From Gnetum montanum (Eukaryota; Streptophyta; Gnetopsida; Gnetales; Gnetaceae): 64,000 nt of DNA. The notes below the pieces were generated by a model, which saw nothing but the letters and a program-made list of their open reading frames with translations, ran no database searches and was not told where the DNA came from. How positions within the stretch are numbered: position 1 is the first letter of the stretch; every line of letters starts with the position of its first letter. Position numbers and translations under genes: made by a program. Below are positions 1 to 10,880 of this stretch, piece after piece. The stretch covers positions 1,099,663 through 1,163,662 of the forward strand of contig MNCI01004927.1 of the NCBI GenBank assembly GCA_015680685.1, written 5' to 3'.

Positions 1-78
1 AAAAAAAAAAAAACAAACATGAGGATTCAAAGCACACCCCTTGGTCGAATGCATGCAACCAAGCATGGGCCTTTGCAT

Positions 79-149
79 GGTGTGGTTCCCACGAAATAAT
101 AAGAAAATGAAAAATAAAATCATAACTATGTGGGAATTCAAAGCACACC
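79..149 (+). other. Inverted repeat with A-rich loop (element B)
   Basis: TTCCCAC at 86-92 is exactly complementary to GTGGGAA at 130-136, and GGTGTG at 79-84 to CACACC at 144-149. The loop is an A-rich run. The same arrangement recurs in E, F and H with a paired C-to-T and G-to-A change, which suggests an RNA hairpin. Confidence 0.6.
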
Positions 150-607
150 CCTTAGACCGCCTCTCACGGGCCACCAACACTAGTTATGGGACTCACTCTA
201 TCCCTTCTAACTTAGTCCCATGTCACTTCCTTCCTCTCACACCTGTTGGAGTGGTGGTTCTCTATGGGTGCATTCTTGTGTACTTGGTGGATGAATGAGG
301 CATCGCATGTTGCTGCAATGTCATTGTATGTGGATGGTTTTGGGTCTGAACTCAGGAAAGCTCCTACCAGGTCACTTAACCACAACTTCACACAGGGTTT
401 CATGTGATCGATGATCGAAATTTCCATTCTCTTGTCTCTCTCTTCACCCATTTCTCTCCATAACTCACCTCACTGCCCATCTTATGTTTTGAAAGTTTTT
501 CGTGAGTTCCATGAACTTCTCATGCCTTGGCAGGTTCTCATGGATGGGGGTATTAACTTGTGGTTAGCATTTCTTGACCCTAGAGCCCACAGACTCCAGT
601 GTTGAGG

Positions 608-660
608 ATATGCAAGGGCTATTAGGGCTACCACTTACTATGGGGAGGATCCACTTGCAT
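608..660 (+). other. Conserved spacer block, copy 1 of 7
   Basis: Reads TATGCAAGGGC, then about 20 variable bases, then TGGGGAGGATCCACTTGCAT. The same block occurs in A, D, E, F, G and H at the same place in the element. The purine-rich GGGGAGGA core could be an internal polypurine tract, but its function is unknown. Confidence 0.6.
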
Positions 661-905
661 ATTCTTGGTTCTGTTTGTTAGCCTCCCATCCTTTTGATTT
701 CGTGCTTGATTGTTTTCATGATCCCATCGCTTGACTTCTTCTCTGTGAAGTTCTTTTTCCCCACGTTCTCCTACCTTTGACTCTTTTTTTTAGCCCAGTT
801 TACCTTCCTCTTGTCCTCAGTCGCGTTCCTGGTCTCTCAAGCTCTTCAACCGTCCTAATTTGGTGTTTTTTAATTGATTTTTTGGGCTTTCTTTTGTCGG
901 GTCAA

Positions 906-1007
906 CGCCGGTCGACGGGTGCAACCCCTTGCATATATAGGGCCCCGTATACGCAACCCCCTGCGTATACACGGCCCTGTCGATGCAGCACAAAAACATT
1001 ATATATA
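906..1007 (+). promoter_or_regulatory. Element B internal promoter for ORF2
   Basis: A TATATATA box at 1000-1007 is preceded by repeated words: GTCGAC, CCCCGTATACGC, CTGCGTATACAC and ACGGCCCTGTCGATGCA. Words of the same kind (CGTATAC, GTGGCCCTGT, CGATGCA) lie upstream of the TATA box in this element's own LTR (14672-14790). The downstream sequence CACTTAGCTCAT resembles CACTTAGCATCAT after the internal TATA box of element A. Promoter activity is inferred. Confidence 0.6.
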
Positions 1008-1154
1008 CCCCCATTGCGCATCACACTTAGCTCATTCTGCAAACAAATTGGGGGGAGAATTTTCATTTTTTCTGCCTCAACTCTTCTTCCAAGCACTTAC
1101 GTTGTCCATCGCGCATCCTACCCTACCTATCCTTCCCCTCTTTAGCAACTAGAG

Positions 1155-1428
1155 GTATGCTCTCAATTGTGGGGGGATGAGGCCTATTAGAAATTAATTA
1201 ATTTATTTATTGATTAAGATTTCACACCTCTTAAGGGAAGAAATGAAAACAATAGTTAAACTCCAACTTATCCTTTATTGTTTTTGGTTCTAGCCCATCA
1301 ACTAATACTCCGGGGGAATTAATGGGATGTATGTGCTAGTACCATAACTTAGTCAAACTGAGAAGGTGTATGTGGGCCATTTTGAGCAGCTTGTGCATAA
1401 TCTAATTAGTGGTTATGGTTGATTGCAG
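1155..1428 (+). other. Candidate leader intron before ORF2 (element B)
   Basis: Donor-like AGAG/GTATGC at 1151-1160 and acceptor TTGATTGCAG ending at 1428, directly abutting the ORF2 ATG. The acceptor-ATGG arrangement is repeated in A, F, G and H. No transcript evidence is available. The donor is less certain than the acceptor. Confidence 0.5.
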
Positions 1429-2508
1429 ATGGCACCGAAACCAAGACATCCAAGGGGAGAAGGACCATCGCAGCCTAGAGACAAGCGTCCACCAACGAGA
1501 AGGGGATGAGGTGTGCAGCACCCAAAGCACGCGGAGGGTTCTCATGCAACTAGCCCCCTCCGTGAAGGACCTAATGTGGAATCTGTCCATCAGATTCCCA
1601 AAGAGGAGATTCCCAGTGAGCAATTGCAAGGGGATGAAACTCTGGGGATAGCACTAAGGCTTGAGGTCACCTTGACCCAAGCATGTCTTAATGCTATTAA
1701 GTTGCAAGAAGTGCAACGAATGGTCCTACAAGAGTTAAACTTTGGACCATTTCTTGAGAATGCGCTAGAAGATGTGAAGCTTCAATTGCAAAATTCTCCT
1801 ATGTGGTCAATCATCACAACCAGTGGTGAATGGTACTTAGGAGAGACCTATCTCTTCTGGACAAATCAGCAATCGGGGTCCAGAGTAAGAATTAAGGACA
1901 TTTATGTCTCTTACTTTATGGAAGCAATCACACAAGCTCTGGGGTTGCCAGAGACTGGAGCAGATGTGGCAGAGATTCCAAAGCAAGCTGACCCCGAGGT
2001 AAAAGGGGAGTGGATCAGGCGATGCTATGGGGTGGATTGCAAAGAGTTCAACACTCTAACCATCACAGAGAGAGTGTATTCAAAGATTGCATCTTACCAC
2101 CTGAACCTAATGGTGAGACCCAGTAAAATCATTGCCTTCTTCGCTCGTGCATGTGTTGCCTTAAGTGGAAAATTCGCAATGAGCCTTCCACAATTGTTAT
2201 TCTTGGACATTGAAAAGAGGTTTGCTAAAAGTGAACATGGAAGATGGGCTCTCCCCTTCCCCTGCCTAATTAGAAAGTTCTGCAAATAGGCAGGGATAGC
2301 ACGGTATGCCAACAATACACTCTGGCATGCCCCGATTACCTCATGGAGGGAAATGATGAAGGACAGGACTCCAACCATCACATAAATCGAGGAGCAGCAA
2401 CCACCTCCACTACTCATGAAAACAACGAGGTCAGGTTCGCAAACCATCGCATAGCAAATACGCGAAATCTAGCAATCACTCTTGAGCCAACAAGAGCAAT
2501 CTGGAAGG
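1429..2508 (+). pseudogene. Element B ORF2, N-terminal part (plant-transposon-type domain), broken
   Basis: Starts MAPKPRHPRGEG after the splice-acceptor-like GATTGCAG. An in-frame TGA lies at 1507 and a TAG at 2287, but similarity continues past both, so this is one decayed frame. The basic, proline-rich start is followed by a globular region. Motifs shared with element A ORF2 (20668-23456) are L-x-F..F, LW/MW-x-I, W-Y-L, a T-x-T-x-x-R/E segment and ALPFPxLI followed by C-x-x-AGI. This pattern resembles the domain catalogued in plants as 'putative plant transposon protein' (Pfam PF20167 from memory). Element C interrupts the frame at 2508; the coiled-coil half resumes after 12634. Confidence 0.65.
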
Positions 2509-4295
2509 TGAAACACCACTAATTTCAGCCTAACACTATGAAACGAGAACAACCCAACCTTTTTAGCTTTTGGGAGGCAAAAATTTGACTAAGGTATGGA
2601 ACTCACACTCAACTTTTCAAGTTAGCTTACTCACACTCGGCTTGTCAAGCTAGCTTGCCCATGCTCAACTTGTCAAGCTAGCTTGCCCACGCTCAGCTTG
2701 TCAAGCTAGCTTACTCACGCCTGGCTTGTCAAGTTAGGTTGCCCTCAGTGTGAGCAACTCCAATGACTTCAAGATTAAGTCAAATATGGTTCAATTTGAG
2801 GGTGCTAGTCATCCTCAAGGGCCATTGTTGTCCACTTCAAGTTTCAGCATTCGGGAGTTCAGATTTTGGGCCAGATTGCACAAATTTTCCTAGGTCACGC
2901 TGGTAGTGTGAGTATAGCGTGAATGCTAAATCGTCCAGCGTGGGCAACTCCAAGAGCCATAAAACCGAGTCAAAATGGTCTAACTTCGAAAGTGTAAGTC
3001 ATCCTCAAGGTCCATTGATGACTACTTCAAGTCCTAGCCTCCAGAATTCCAAACATTAGGTCTAAAATCACAAAATTTTGTTACTCACGCTGAGGTCACG
3101 CTGACAACATGAGTCCAGTGTGAGCTACCAAAAGTGGCTCAAATCAAGACATACTCAAGCTTAGTTTTCAACATGTAGTTCACTCTCAGGGTCAATCAAA
3201 GCTAGGCAATTGTTGCACTCAAAGAATAGACTTCAAAGATCAAAAATTAGTGTGAAATGTGTCATTTTCATCAAGTTACGCTGAGGTCACGCTAGCAGCG
3301 TGAGTACTGATCATGCCCGATCAAAAGCACGCCAAACACACGCTGAGGACACGCCAAGATAAAATAAACTCACGCTGGAAGCTTTTGTGGGACAGAGATG
3401 CCTGAAACAGCCACAAAATCACTCACGTCGACATCCTATAGCAGTCAATCCATGGATCAAGCGAGCTGGAGCCAAATGCTCTTTTTGTACACTATCATTT
3501 TTATTCTTAATTTTCAACATTTGTGAGTTTGTCAAGCTCTTATGCTCCAAATTGTATCTACCTCCTTGGGCGTAAGCTAGCTTGTGTAAGCCAACACATG
3601 CTGTAAGATACAGTGCATCCAGTCAAAAATGTACCTTGCCCACGCACATCCAATTCACACACAGCTGTCCATCAAACACATGTCGCATGATCCATTTTCC
3701 TCTTATCTCTCAGCTATTGATTTCATCTAAGAATTTCACGCCCGAGCCTAGCCAAACCTTATAAATACCTCATTCATTCACATAAATGAGGTTGGCAATT
3801 TTGAAGGTTGATGGCTTAGGAAGCATTGACTAGCAACTTTGGACGCTCGGGTGCACATGACTCGTAGCATCCAAGCACCTATAAACACATCACTCTGGGG
3901 CTTAGTGCTTGACTTGACATCCACACACGCAACTACCCTTTGACCGGTGCACATTCTTGTTAAACAATACAATACAGTTGATTATTGCCTTTCATTTACA
4001 TTGTTTGCTCTATTTATGCTTTGTTTACGATACAGTTCTGTATACGCTCCGTTTCCATTTTGTGCGTCACCATTTACTTTTCGTACATCATCAGTTACGA
4101 TAACCCCAGCGCTAGCCATAGGTTACACTCGGGGAAATCCTTGGTTGATTTGCGTGCAGACCATCCAAGGGACTCTGCCTTCATTTCCTTTTCTAGCTTA
4201 CCCTCACGCAAAGGCAAGGTTGGCTGTGTCTCTCTGACAATATTTTGGTGTTTGTTTTCCCTTCCAGCCTCATGTCGATGATTTCAGTCAGCATA
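2509..4295 (+). repeat. Element C 5' LTR
   Basis: About 1.8 kb, matching 10881-12633 along its length with scattered differences. It has a TATAAATA box at 3760-3767, so U3 takes up roughly two thirds. U3 carries 28-29-bp repeats (2602-2740) and many GTCACGCTG / CAGCGTGAGT words. Short open frames inside are not genes. Confidence 0.85.
2602..2740 (+). repeat. Tandem array around palindrome CAAGCTAGCTTG, 5 units
   Basis: Five units of 28-29 bp of the form ACTCACGCTCAGCTTGTCAAGCTAGCTT. The 12-bp CAAGCTAGCTTG is its own reverse complement. The 3' LTR has only three units (10975-11060). Confidence 0.8.
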
Positions 4296-4300
4296 GTAAA

Positions 4301-4320
4301 TTGGGGCTAGAAGGAGGACC
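4301..4320 (+). other. Element C primer-binding-site candidate
   Basis: TTGGGGCTAGAAGGAGGACC starts a few bases after the 5' LTR. It resembles, from memory, the primer sites of monocot Tat-lineage elements with a GCTAGAAGGAGG core. The priming tRNA is not assigned. Confidence 0.5.
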
Positions 4321-4403
4321 TGACTTGTTTACGGTCCCGTCAAAATGTTGATCATGCTACCTGTTAAACGTTGCGCAGACCAAGTGCTGAAACTAAAGCC
4401 CAA

Positions 4404-4680
4404 TTTTCAAGCTAGCTTACACACGCTCAGCTTGTCAAGCCAACGTGCTCACACGAAGCCCAGTTACTCATGCCCAGCTTGTCAAGCTAGCTTACTCACA
4501 GCTAGCTTGTCAAGCCAGCTTGCTCACGCTAAGCCTAGTTATTAAAGCCTAGCTTATCAAGCTAGCTTACACATGCTTAGCTTATCAAGCTATCTTACTC
4601 ACGCTAAGCCCAGTTACTCACACTTAGCTTGTCAAGCCAGCTTACTCATGCCTAGATTATCAAGCTAGCTTACTTACGCT
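4404..4680 (+). repeat. Internal array of CAAGCTAGCTT-type repeats
   Basis: About ten degenerate units of the LTR repeat, mixed with a second word (TCACGCTAAGCCCAGTTACT), lie just inside the 5' LTR. The unit found in U3 has therefore also spread to the leader of the element. Confidence 0.75.
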
Positions 4681-4752
4681 ACTATGGAATCTTCCTAGAT
4701 CAAAACAACGGCACTGCAGATCTCTAACTTTGGGGCCGGGACCTTAAACCCT

Positions 4753-6450
4753 ATGACTACGACAGAACCCATAACTGCCATTGAAGCGATAAACCCTTAA
4801 GGTTCAACTCACCAGTCACTTAGGTTACAGGGCAAGGACCCTACTTATGCAATCCTCACACTTGAACAATATAACTTCATTTGTGTGAAGATCCAAGCCA
4901 ACTTGCCTATCAATCGCATAGAAAGAGAAGCAAAGCAAAACTATGAGCTCATTTACAAGGGAGGTCGTGAGTTCACTCCCTCAGTATATGACGTAATCCC
5001 CCTTTCCAAGCTACATCATCGACTCATATCTCAGCTTCTCATGGCAAGGAATCAAACCTTATAGCCACCTTCAATAGAGCCTCAGAGCAGAGATGAGGAA
5101 GATGACTTTGCGGCCCAATCTGAGCATGGGGATTTGTACCACACCGTCAGTCATCATGCCCATACAAACCCATCATTCCAACGTTTCCTAGAAGAAACCA
5201 TACTTCCTCCTTTATCTGCAAACACTCGAGTGCAGGTCTCTCTATAGGAAATACCCAATGCCATTCCAACCTTCCCCATGCCCAACATTTAATCTGATAC
5301 GTCCATCTTCATCATACCCCCGCAAGTGCAATCCCAACAACCCCCTCCTCGAACTAACTCAAGATCAATCTTCCGACCCCAAGTAATTGGGATGCCATCA
5401 ATTATACTGGCTTCCACGTCCACCCACTACATACCACAAGTACAAACCCATGGAGCACCTTTGATTACTTCAGCCCAACACGTTCAGGGTGTCACTTCAC
5501 AACCTGTGGCTGGGCAGTGGGTTTCACTAGCTGTATAGCAATACCAAACTGCTCACTACAATGTATCACACCTTGCAATCCCATCTTTGAATGTTGCTCC
5601 ACCACAACAACCGACAATCCAACAGTCTCCCTTTCCACAAACAATGCAACAATCAAACTATTATCAATCGCAATCTACTTAACCGGCCGGTCTGCCTACC
5701 GCCCAAGAGTGGGTAGATACAAAGAAAATGATGCACTCATTAACTGAGGAGATAAAGCGTCTTAAAACTACAAAAACTAAGGAATTTAAGGTGCTAGACT
5801 TCTACCAAGATGACCCAATCAACCCTTCAGTTCCACAGTTAACCTTGCTAAAGGGAACCCCATTACCTCAACTGACCAAATACGATGGAGAGGGAGATCC
5901 AAACGCCCATCTAGTAACATTTTGACTAGAGTGTCTATTGCTCTAGGCTTGGCCTCATGTAGTTCTACGTGTATTTGCTATGTCCTTGACAGGAAAAGCC
6001 TTAGACTAGTACCGAGCTTTACCCCTTAACTCCATATCCTCTCTAGAAGATTTGTTACATCAGTTCGTTACCTGTTTCAAATACAATTTAAATACTGAAG
6101 CCACACTAGATGGTTTGATTCAGATTAAATAGGCACCATTAGAGCTAGTATAAAAATTTATCCAAAGGTGGAGTGCAGCCCTGAATGAACTTCACAAGCC
6201 CATCCTAGAGACATACTTGCTTACCATTCTTAAGACTGCCATGAATGACTTCATTAAATCAAAACTTTATTATTTGAGTGCTTGTACTTTGAGTCAAGCA
6301 TTCACAAAAATTAAGAACATAGAGGAGGCAGCACAATTAAGTAATGATCCAGCTTACTTAGCCTTTAGGAGCCAACATATGAGGAAGGATAAGGATAAAT
6401 CCAAAACAACGGTAGCAGCGGTGGTGGGGACAGCCTGACTGAATAATGCA
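4753..6450 (+). pseudogene. Element C gag (matrix/capsid part), decayed
   Basis: A frame starting MTTTEPITAIE at 4753 can be followed through stops at 4798, about 5062, 5246 and others. A P/Q-rich linker (about 5320-5700) leads to a retrotransposon gag segment around 5800-6400 with LPQLTKYDGEGDPNAHL, a second block around RALPLNSISSLEDLLHQFV, and LSQAFTKIKNIEEAAQLS. The order and motifs match Ty3/gypsy capsids. Several TGA/TAG/TAA codons make it non-functional. Confidence 0.7.
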
Positions 6451-6660
6451 AGACAAAAGGGAAAACAACCCACTGCTCCAACTAGTCATGAAAGAACCAC
6501 ATCTACCCCTACACCCGAATCTTCCTTGACTAAAACCACAAACATGGGTCACACTTGTACATTTGAATGAAAAGATCCTACTCAATACACACCTTTGCCT
6601 ATGAAGCCTTCACAATTATTAGATCAACTTCTAAAGGCTGGGTTAATCAAATACAAATAG

Positions 6661-8222
6661 ATGTCCCCCACAACATCCCAAAAACATGATAAATTCTGTG
6701 AGTTGGCTAAAAACCCAACTTTAGCAGCAAAAGATGAGCCCTCCATTCCAAGAGGCTTTAGGTTGGACAGGTTTTGTGAATATCACCAACAGTGTGGGCA
6801 CGGAACTGACTACTGCTTCACCTTAAAACAAGATATACAGTGCATGATTGATAGGGGTGAAATAGTATTTGATGAGGCAAACCCGGTAAAGCACCAAAAC
6901 CAACACATGGGGGTCTACAAGCATCCTCTCAATACTAATGACACACCATATGTGATTAACACTATCCATGTGGACAATGGACAAGACATCCCTCGAAAAC
7001 CTTTTGTAATTCCCCGGCCTTCTGAAACTACATCTACCTCAACACCTCCCCAAACCCCTTTTGTCATACGCACATTCCCGGCACCACAAAAACCATTCGT
7101 CATCCGCGTACCTCCTTTTGTCGCAGCAACAACCGCACCATCAGAAACTCAACCCACTCCCTTCATGATTCGGGTGCCAAAACACCCTGACATGCAACCC
7201 CCTATAGTTTCCCTGCGACCCCCGCAAGAACGCCTTGCTGACAGGTTAACAAGAGAGCGCCTAGAAAAGGAACATCATGAGCACAAATTAGGATCACCGA
7301 AGCCCATACCACTAAATGTTGTTCCTATGGTTCTACCCACCAGTGAGCCTAGCACAAGCCATCAAGACAAGAATACCGGCACTCCCAGTGTCCTAAACTT
7401 AACATCCCTAATTACTAACACTAGAATCCCTCCACAAGAGATACGAATGCTGGGTCAAATGGACCAAGTCTCCACAGACAAGAGCATCCCAAGTGGCAAG
7501 GATCTAGCAAGTGCATTGACCCAAGTCACACAGGCCTTGAAACAAAAGAACACCTCCTTAAGCTTGTACGATCTAGTAATGACCTCACTGGTACATTGGG
7601 AAGCTCTCGTGCGTATGTTGACTTCAATTGCTATTAGTGAGGACCTTCCCGTAGATGAGCCATCCATTTATGCGATATTGTCCCCACAACCTCAAGAATT
7701 GAGGCCCACATCCCTAGAATTTAGTGCCAATGATATTAAGAGAGATGAGAAAACTGGAGAGGTCATTACAACCCCTATGTTCATAACAATACAAGTCAAC
7801 CACTTCAAGATACGTAGGGTGCATGTCGATGATGGGGCAGCAACAAATGTAATATCCTTTCCCATCATCAAAAAATTGGGTCTTACAGAGCAAATACGGC
7901 CCACAACGACTTCCTTTTTAAAATCCTTCAGTGGTTCTTGTGTCATGGTAAAAGGCATGCTTACCTTGGATTTCATAACAGGGGACCAGTTCCCCACGTT
8001 GGCGAATTCGTAGTGGTTGATGAAATGCCAGGGTTCAATCTAATTCTAGGACGACCTTGGCTAGCTCAACTTAGAGCTGTATCCTTACTAATCCATCAAG
8101 AAATCCACCTACCTTATGAGGGCGATGAAATCATCATACACGGAGACACAACAACATCGCTCACTTCCTCACACTCGGGAATGGATCAAGGGTCAGAGGT
8201 TGAGTTCTCTGAGCCTAAATAA
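6661..8222 (+). pseudogene. Element C gag nucleocapsid and aspartic protease, one frameshift
   Basis: The first open frame (6661-8013, 450 codons) has an N-terminal CEYHQQCGHGTDYC-FTLK motif, the C-x-YH...GH-x-T-x-x-C-x-x-LK pattern typical of Tat/Ogre gag. A long P/T-rich linker with repeated PFVIR motifs follows, then a retropepsin-like protease with active-site region VDDGAATNVISF (about residues 381-392). The frame shifts near 7990, and the conserved C-terminal FNLILGRPWL of the protease continues in the 7938-8222 frame. The protease active site reads DDGA where the family usually has D-T/S/G-G. Confidence 0.8.
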
Positions 8223-9209
8223 GAAACCATGAGCATACTTTAAGACATGAACCAATCATTAACTCATGATCCTACTAAAACTGATGAACCATTGGATGAA
8301 ATAGACATAGGAGCCATTCCAACTAATGTCTCTTGGTCTGAGGTACCTTTTGACATCTCCAATGATGGAGAAGGGGAGTATAGGATCGTACCTACATGTC
8401 CTACCCCTCATGTCAAACTACAAAGAATAAAAAAATAACTCAATAACTAGGGCAAACTATCGAGCATCCAAAATGATGTTAAACTACCAACCGTCCGGTA
8501 CGACATTAAACTGCTAGCAAACATTCGCGATGACGTTAAACTAGCCATGGTCAGAAATGGCCGGTTCCTATTGAGTTTCCCAAAACCGTTATCGCTTTTG
8601 GCCCACTATGGCCTAAAACTAGTAATCCCTCAACACAGATGCAATGGTCCACCATGACTCTAAACTGATGTGCACGGCCTGAAATGGCCTTAAACTAGAG
8701 CTCAATATGTTACAAATTTACAAACTCTCGTTATTTTATGTTAAATTTTCATTTACATGTCACAAGTTGCAATTTCAATTCATGCACTCTCGTTACTTTT
8801 CCTTTTACAAATATTTGCCTTATGTTTCGTTCTACATTTTGAAATCTCATTTTACATTCAACTACATGCATATGTTCACAATATACTTGAGAAAGTAAGA
8901 AAAATAATAATAATATATATATAAATATTGAACATCAACATGGCAATAGAATGCCAACACATTATTCCACGATTAAATCCATATCATTACTTCTATTCTC
9001 ATACATTTCCATTAAACATCAAAAATCCAAAACATTTGGTAGCTAAAGCTGGACTAATAGCTAGCTCACATATTAGTACAAGGAGGGGCTTGGCCCCCAA
9101 AATCCTCCACATCATCCACTCCCGCTCCACTGGGGCCAGCCTCATCATTACTATGTCCCTACAACGGAACGAAAAACAAACAAATAGGTAAGCATAACAA
9201 AACAACCCA
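8223..9209 (+). other. Element C: region where RT/RNase H should lie
   Basis: A short open stretch (8247-8438, acidic, ending EYRIVPTCPTPHVKLQRIKK) may be the start of the pol frame. After it comes non-coding repeat-like DNA (8455-8700) and AT-rich sequence. I found no RT motif. The region looks like a deletion filled with unrelated repeat sequence. Confidence 0.55.
8455..8700 (+). repeat. Degenerate repeat with TTAAACTA-type word, first tract
   Basis: Words such as GATGTTAAACTACC, GACATTAAACTGC, GACGTTAAACTAGCC, GCCTAAAACTAG and CCTTAAACTAG recur every 30-45 bases. The same word recurs at 9370-9690, on the other side of the integrase tail. Confidence 0.6.
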
Positions 9210-9350
9210 GATAAATTCTCAGCTAATTGGGAAGGGCCTTACTTAGTCACCAAGGCGTACAACAATGGAGCATTCAAACTTGCTGACATGGACGGGAATG
9301 AGTTCGCTAATCCCATAAATCACCTATACCTAAAACGGTACTATGTCTAA
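9210..9350 (+). pseudogene. Element C integrase C-terminal tail (remnant)
   Basis: Forty-six open codons ending at TAA 9348-9350. They read DKFSANWEGPYLV, then a variable part, then LADMDGNEFANPIN and KRYYV before the stop. This is the characteristic end of Tat-lineage integrase (W-E-G-P-Y ... D-x-D-G-x-E ... P-x-N ... L-K-x-Y-Y). Everything upstream of it in integrase is missing. It shows that C derives from a pol-bearing element. Confidence 0.8.
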
Positions 9351-9369
9351 TGAACTTTAGGTACGTAAC

Positions 9370-9690
9370 GGTCCTGGCATCATCACCTAAAACTGATACC
9401 ACAGAACGGTCTTGGGGCTATGACTTGAAAATGGCACCATAGAGTGTCCTAGCATCAGATAGTAAACTGACACCATAGAGCTCCATCTAGTATGACACTA
9501 AACTACCACATTTATCCACCATGATGTAAAACTAGCATGCAAAGTCCACTAAGACTATAAACTAGTTTGCCTCTTCACAGTCCGCTACGACTATAAACTA
9601 GCACTACACTGTCAGCTACGACGCTAAACTGGCACCATCCAAAGGGTTATGACATGAAACTAACCCACAACAATTTGCTAAGACTATAAA
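9370..9690 (+). repeat. Degenerate repeat with CTATAAACTAG word, second tract
   Basis: About nine units of roughly 30-35 bp, for example CTAAGACTATAAACTAG, CTACGACTATAAACTAG and CTACGACGCTAAACTGG. They lie directly after the pol stop codon. Related units at 8455-8700 suggest a minisatellite native to this element. Confidence 0.7.
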
Positions 9691-10867
9691 CTAGTGACAT
9701 CATTAACGATCAGGCAATACTTGAAAACATATGTTACCACAATTGGTTGTACGTGTTTCACAAAGACTTGCTACATAATTTATCTCATGGATCCTAATGA
9801 AGCTGATGTTGTTCATGATTCTGTCTGCTTTGAAATTGCACACGGTGGCTCCATCTCCTTGGTTGTTTTCAAGTTTAAAGTGCTTGGTTAACCGAATCAT
9901 TTGTGGTTTTTCTTGTCTTCTTGGAGTTGTGTTTGTAGGATGACACACCTAAGGCATTCGCACATAGAAGCACTTCATCATGACGAGAAGGTATCACATT
10001 CTTCCTAACACACACAACTAGGTTAATCAAACCATTCATAAGTACATTCCCAACTCCTGATACATTCCCTATTCTCCATCATGTTCCCCTTATCCTATTC
10101 AATTACATCTGCTTGATACATTCTATTCATCCCAAAGCTCTTGATACACTGTTGCACATTGTGTTTCTCTAAGCAGTTGCAATGTAAAACACAGTACACG
10201 GTACATGATACAAATGCAAGTGCATGACCACGAGCACAACACTGAAAGCAAGCTCTTTCAAAAAGACAAAAAAGAACAAAAAAAAACAAAAAAAAAAGAA
10301 AAACAAACAAAAAAAAGAACAAAAATATCAAAGAGCAAAATGCACGGAAAAGGTCTTCATGACCCCGTTGACATCATAGACCAAAGACCATTGGCTCTTC
10401 TCATACAAGCCCTAGGCAGAAAGGCAATTGTCTTGAAGAAATAGTTAAACTCGTGTCTCAAATGATCATGTTGCACATCATCACGTGGTTTTGGCTATTT
10501 ACAACGAGCCCCCGTAAACACTCTACAAGAGTCCCGTTTCTCCAAAGAATGCACCTCCTATGCCTTGGTGCCAAGTCTGCTAAACACTGGCTGCTAACAA
10601 GGACTAAAAATATGGCTTGTTCACGTGAGAGAATTCCTCTCCCATAATTCCAATAGTAATTATAACCCTTGATCAACTCCTAATTCCCCCCGGTTACAAC
10701 CAATCCCCTTGCATCTTGAACTGCATTTCCCCAATCCCATGTACTTTTGAACACGGTGTGATGACATCCAGCCAGGGGTCGACAGAAAAATGCTTGGTAC
10801 TTGGTTGGTCATGGTGTTTTATACTTCTTTGTCGATGCCTCTCAGGTGGATTCCTCCAGATGTCAAC
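9691..10867 (+). other. Element C 3' non-coding region
   Basis: No recognisable gene. It holds an A-rich tract at about 10260-10330 and otherwise unremarkable sequence up to the polypurine tract. Short open frames on both strands have no recognisable similarity. Confidence 0.6.
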
Positions 10868-10880
10868 AAAGAGGGGCCAA
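10868..10880 (+). other. Element C polypurine tract
   Basis: AAAGAGGGGCCAA sits immediately 5' of the second LTR start TGAAACACC, where plus-strand priming is expected. It fixes the LTR start and the element's orientation. Confidence 0.75.

Larger units (their letters stand above)
1..900 (+). other. Element B post-gag spacer
   Basis: Non-coding spacer that aligns in pieces with 62340-63080 of element E and, on the other strand, with F and H. It contains an A-rich hairpin (79-149) and the conserved GGGGAGGATCCACTT block. Short open frames here have no recognisable similarity and lie in the part that is non-coding in every related element. Confidence 0.7.

Noticed and set aside
3387-4545. Open frames inside the LTR of element C as genes
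   Set aside because: They lie in LTR sequence, are shifted or broken in the second LTR, and contain the tandem repeat.
10205-10444. Lysine-rich open frame as a small gene
   Set aside because: It is an artefact of an A-rich tract in the 3' region of element C.
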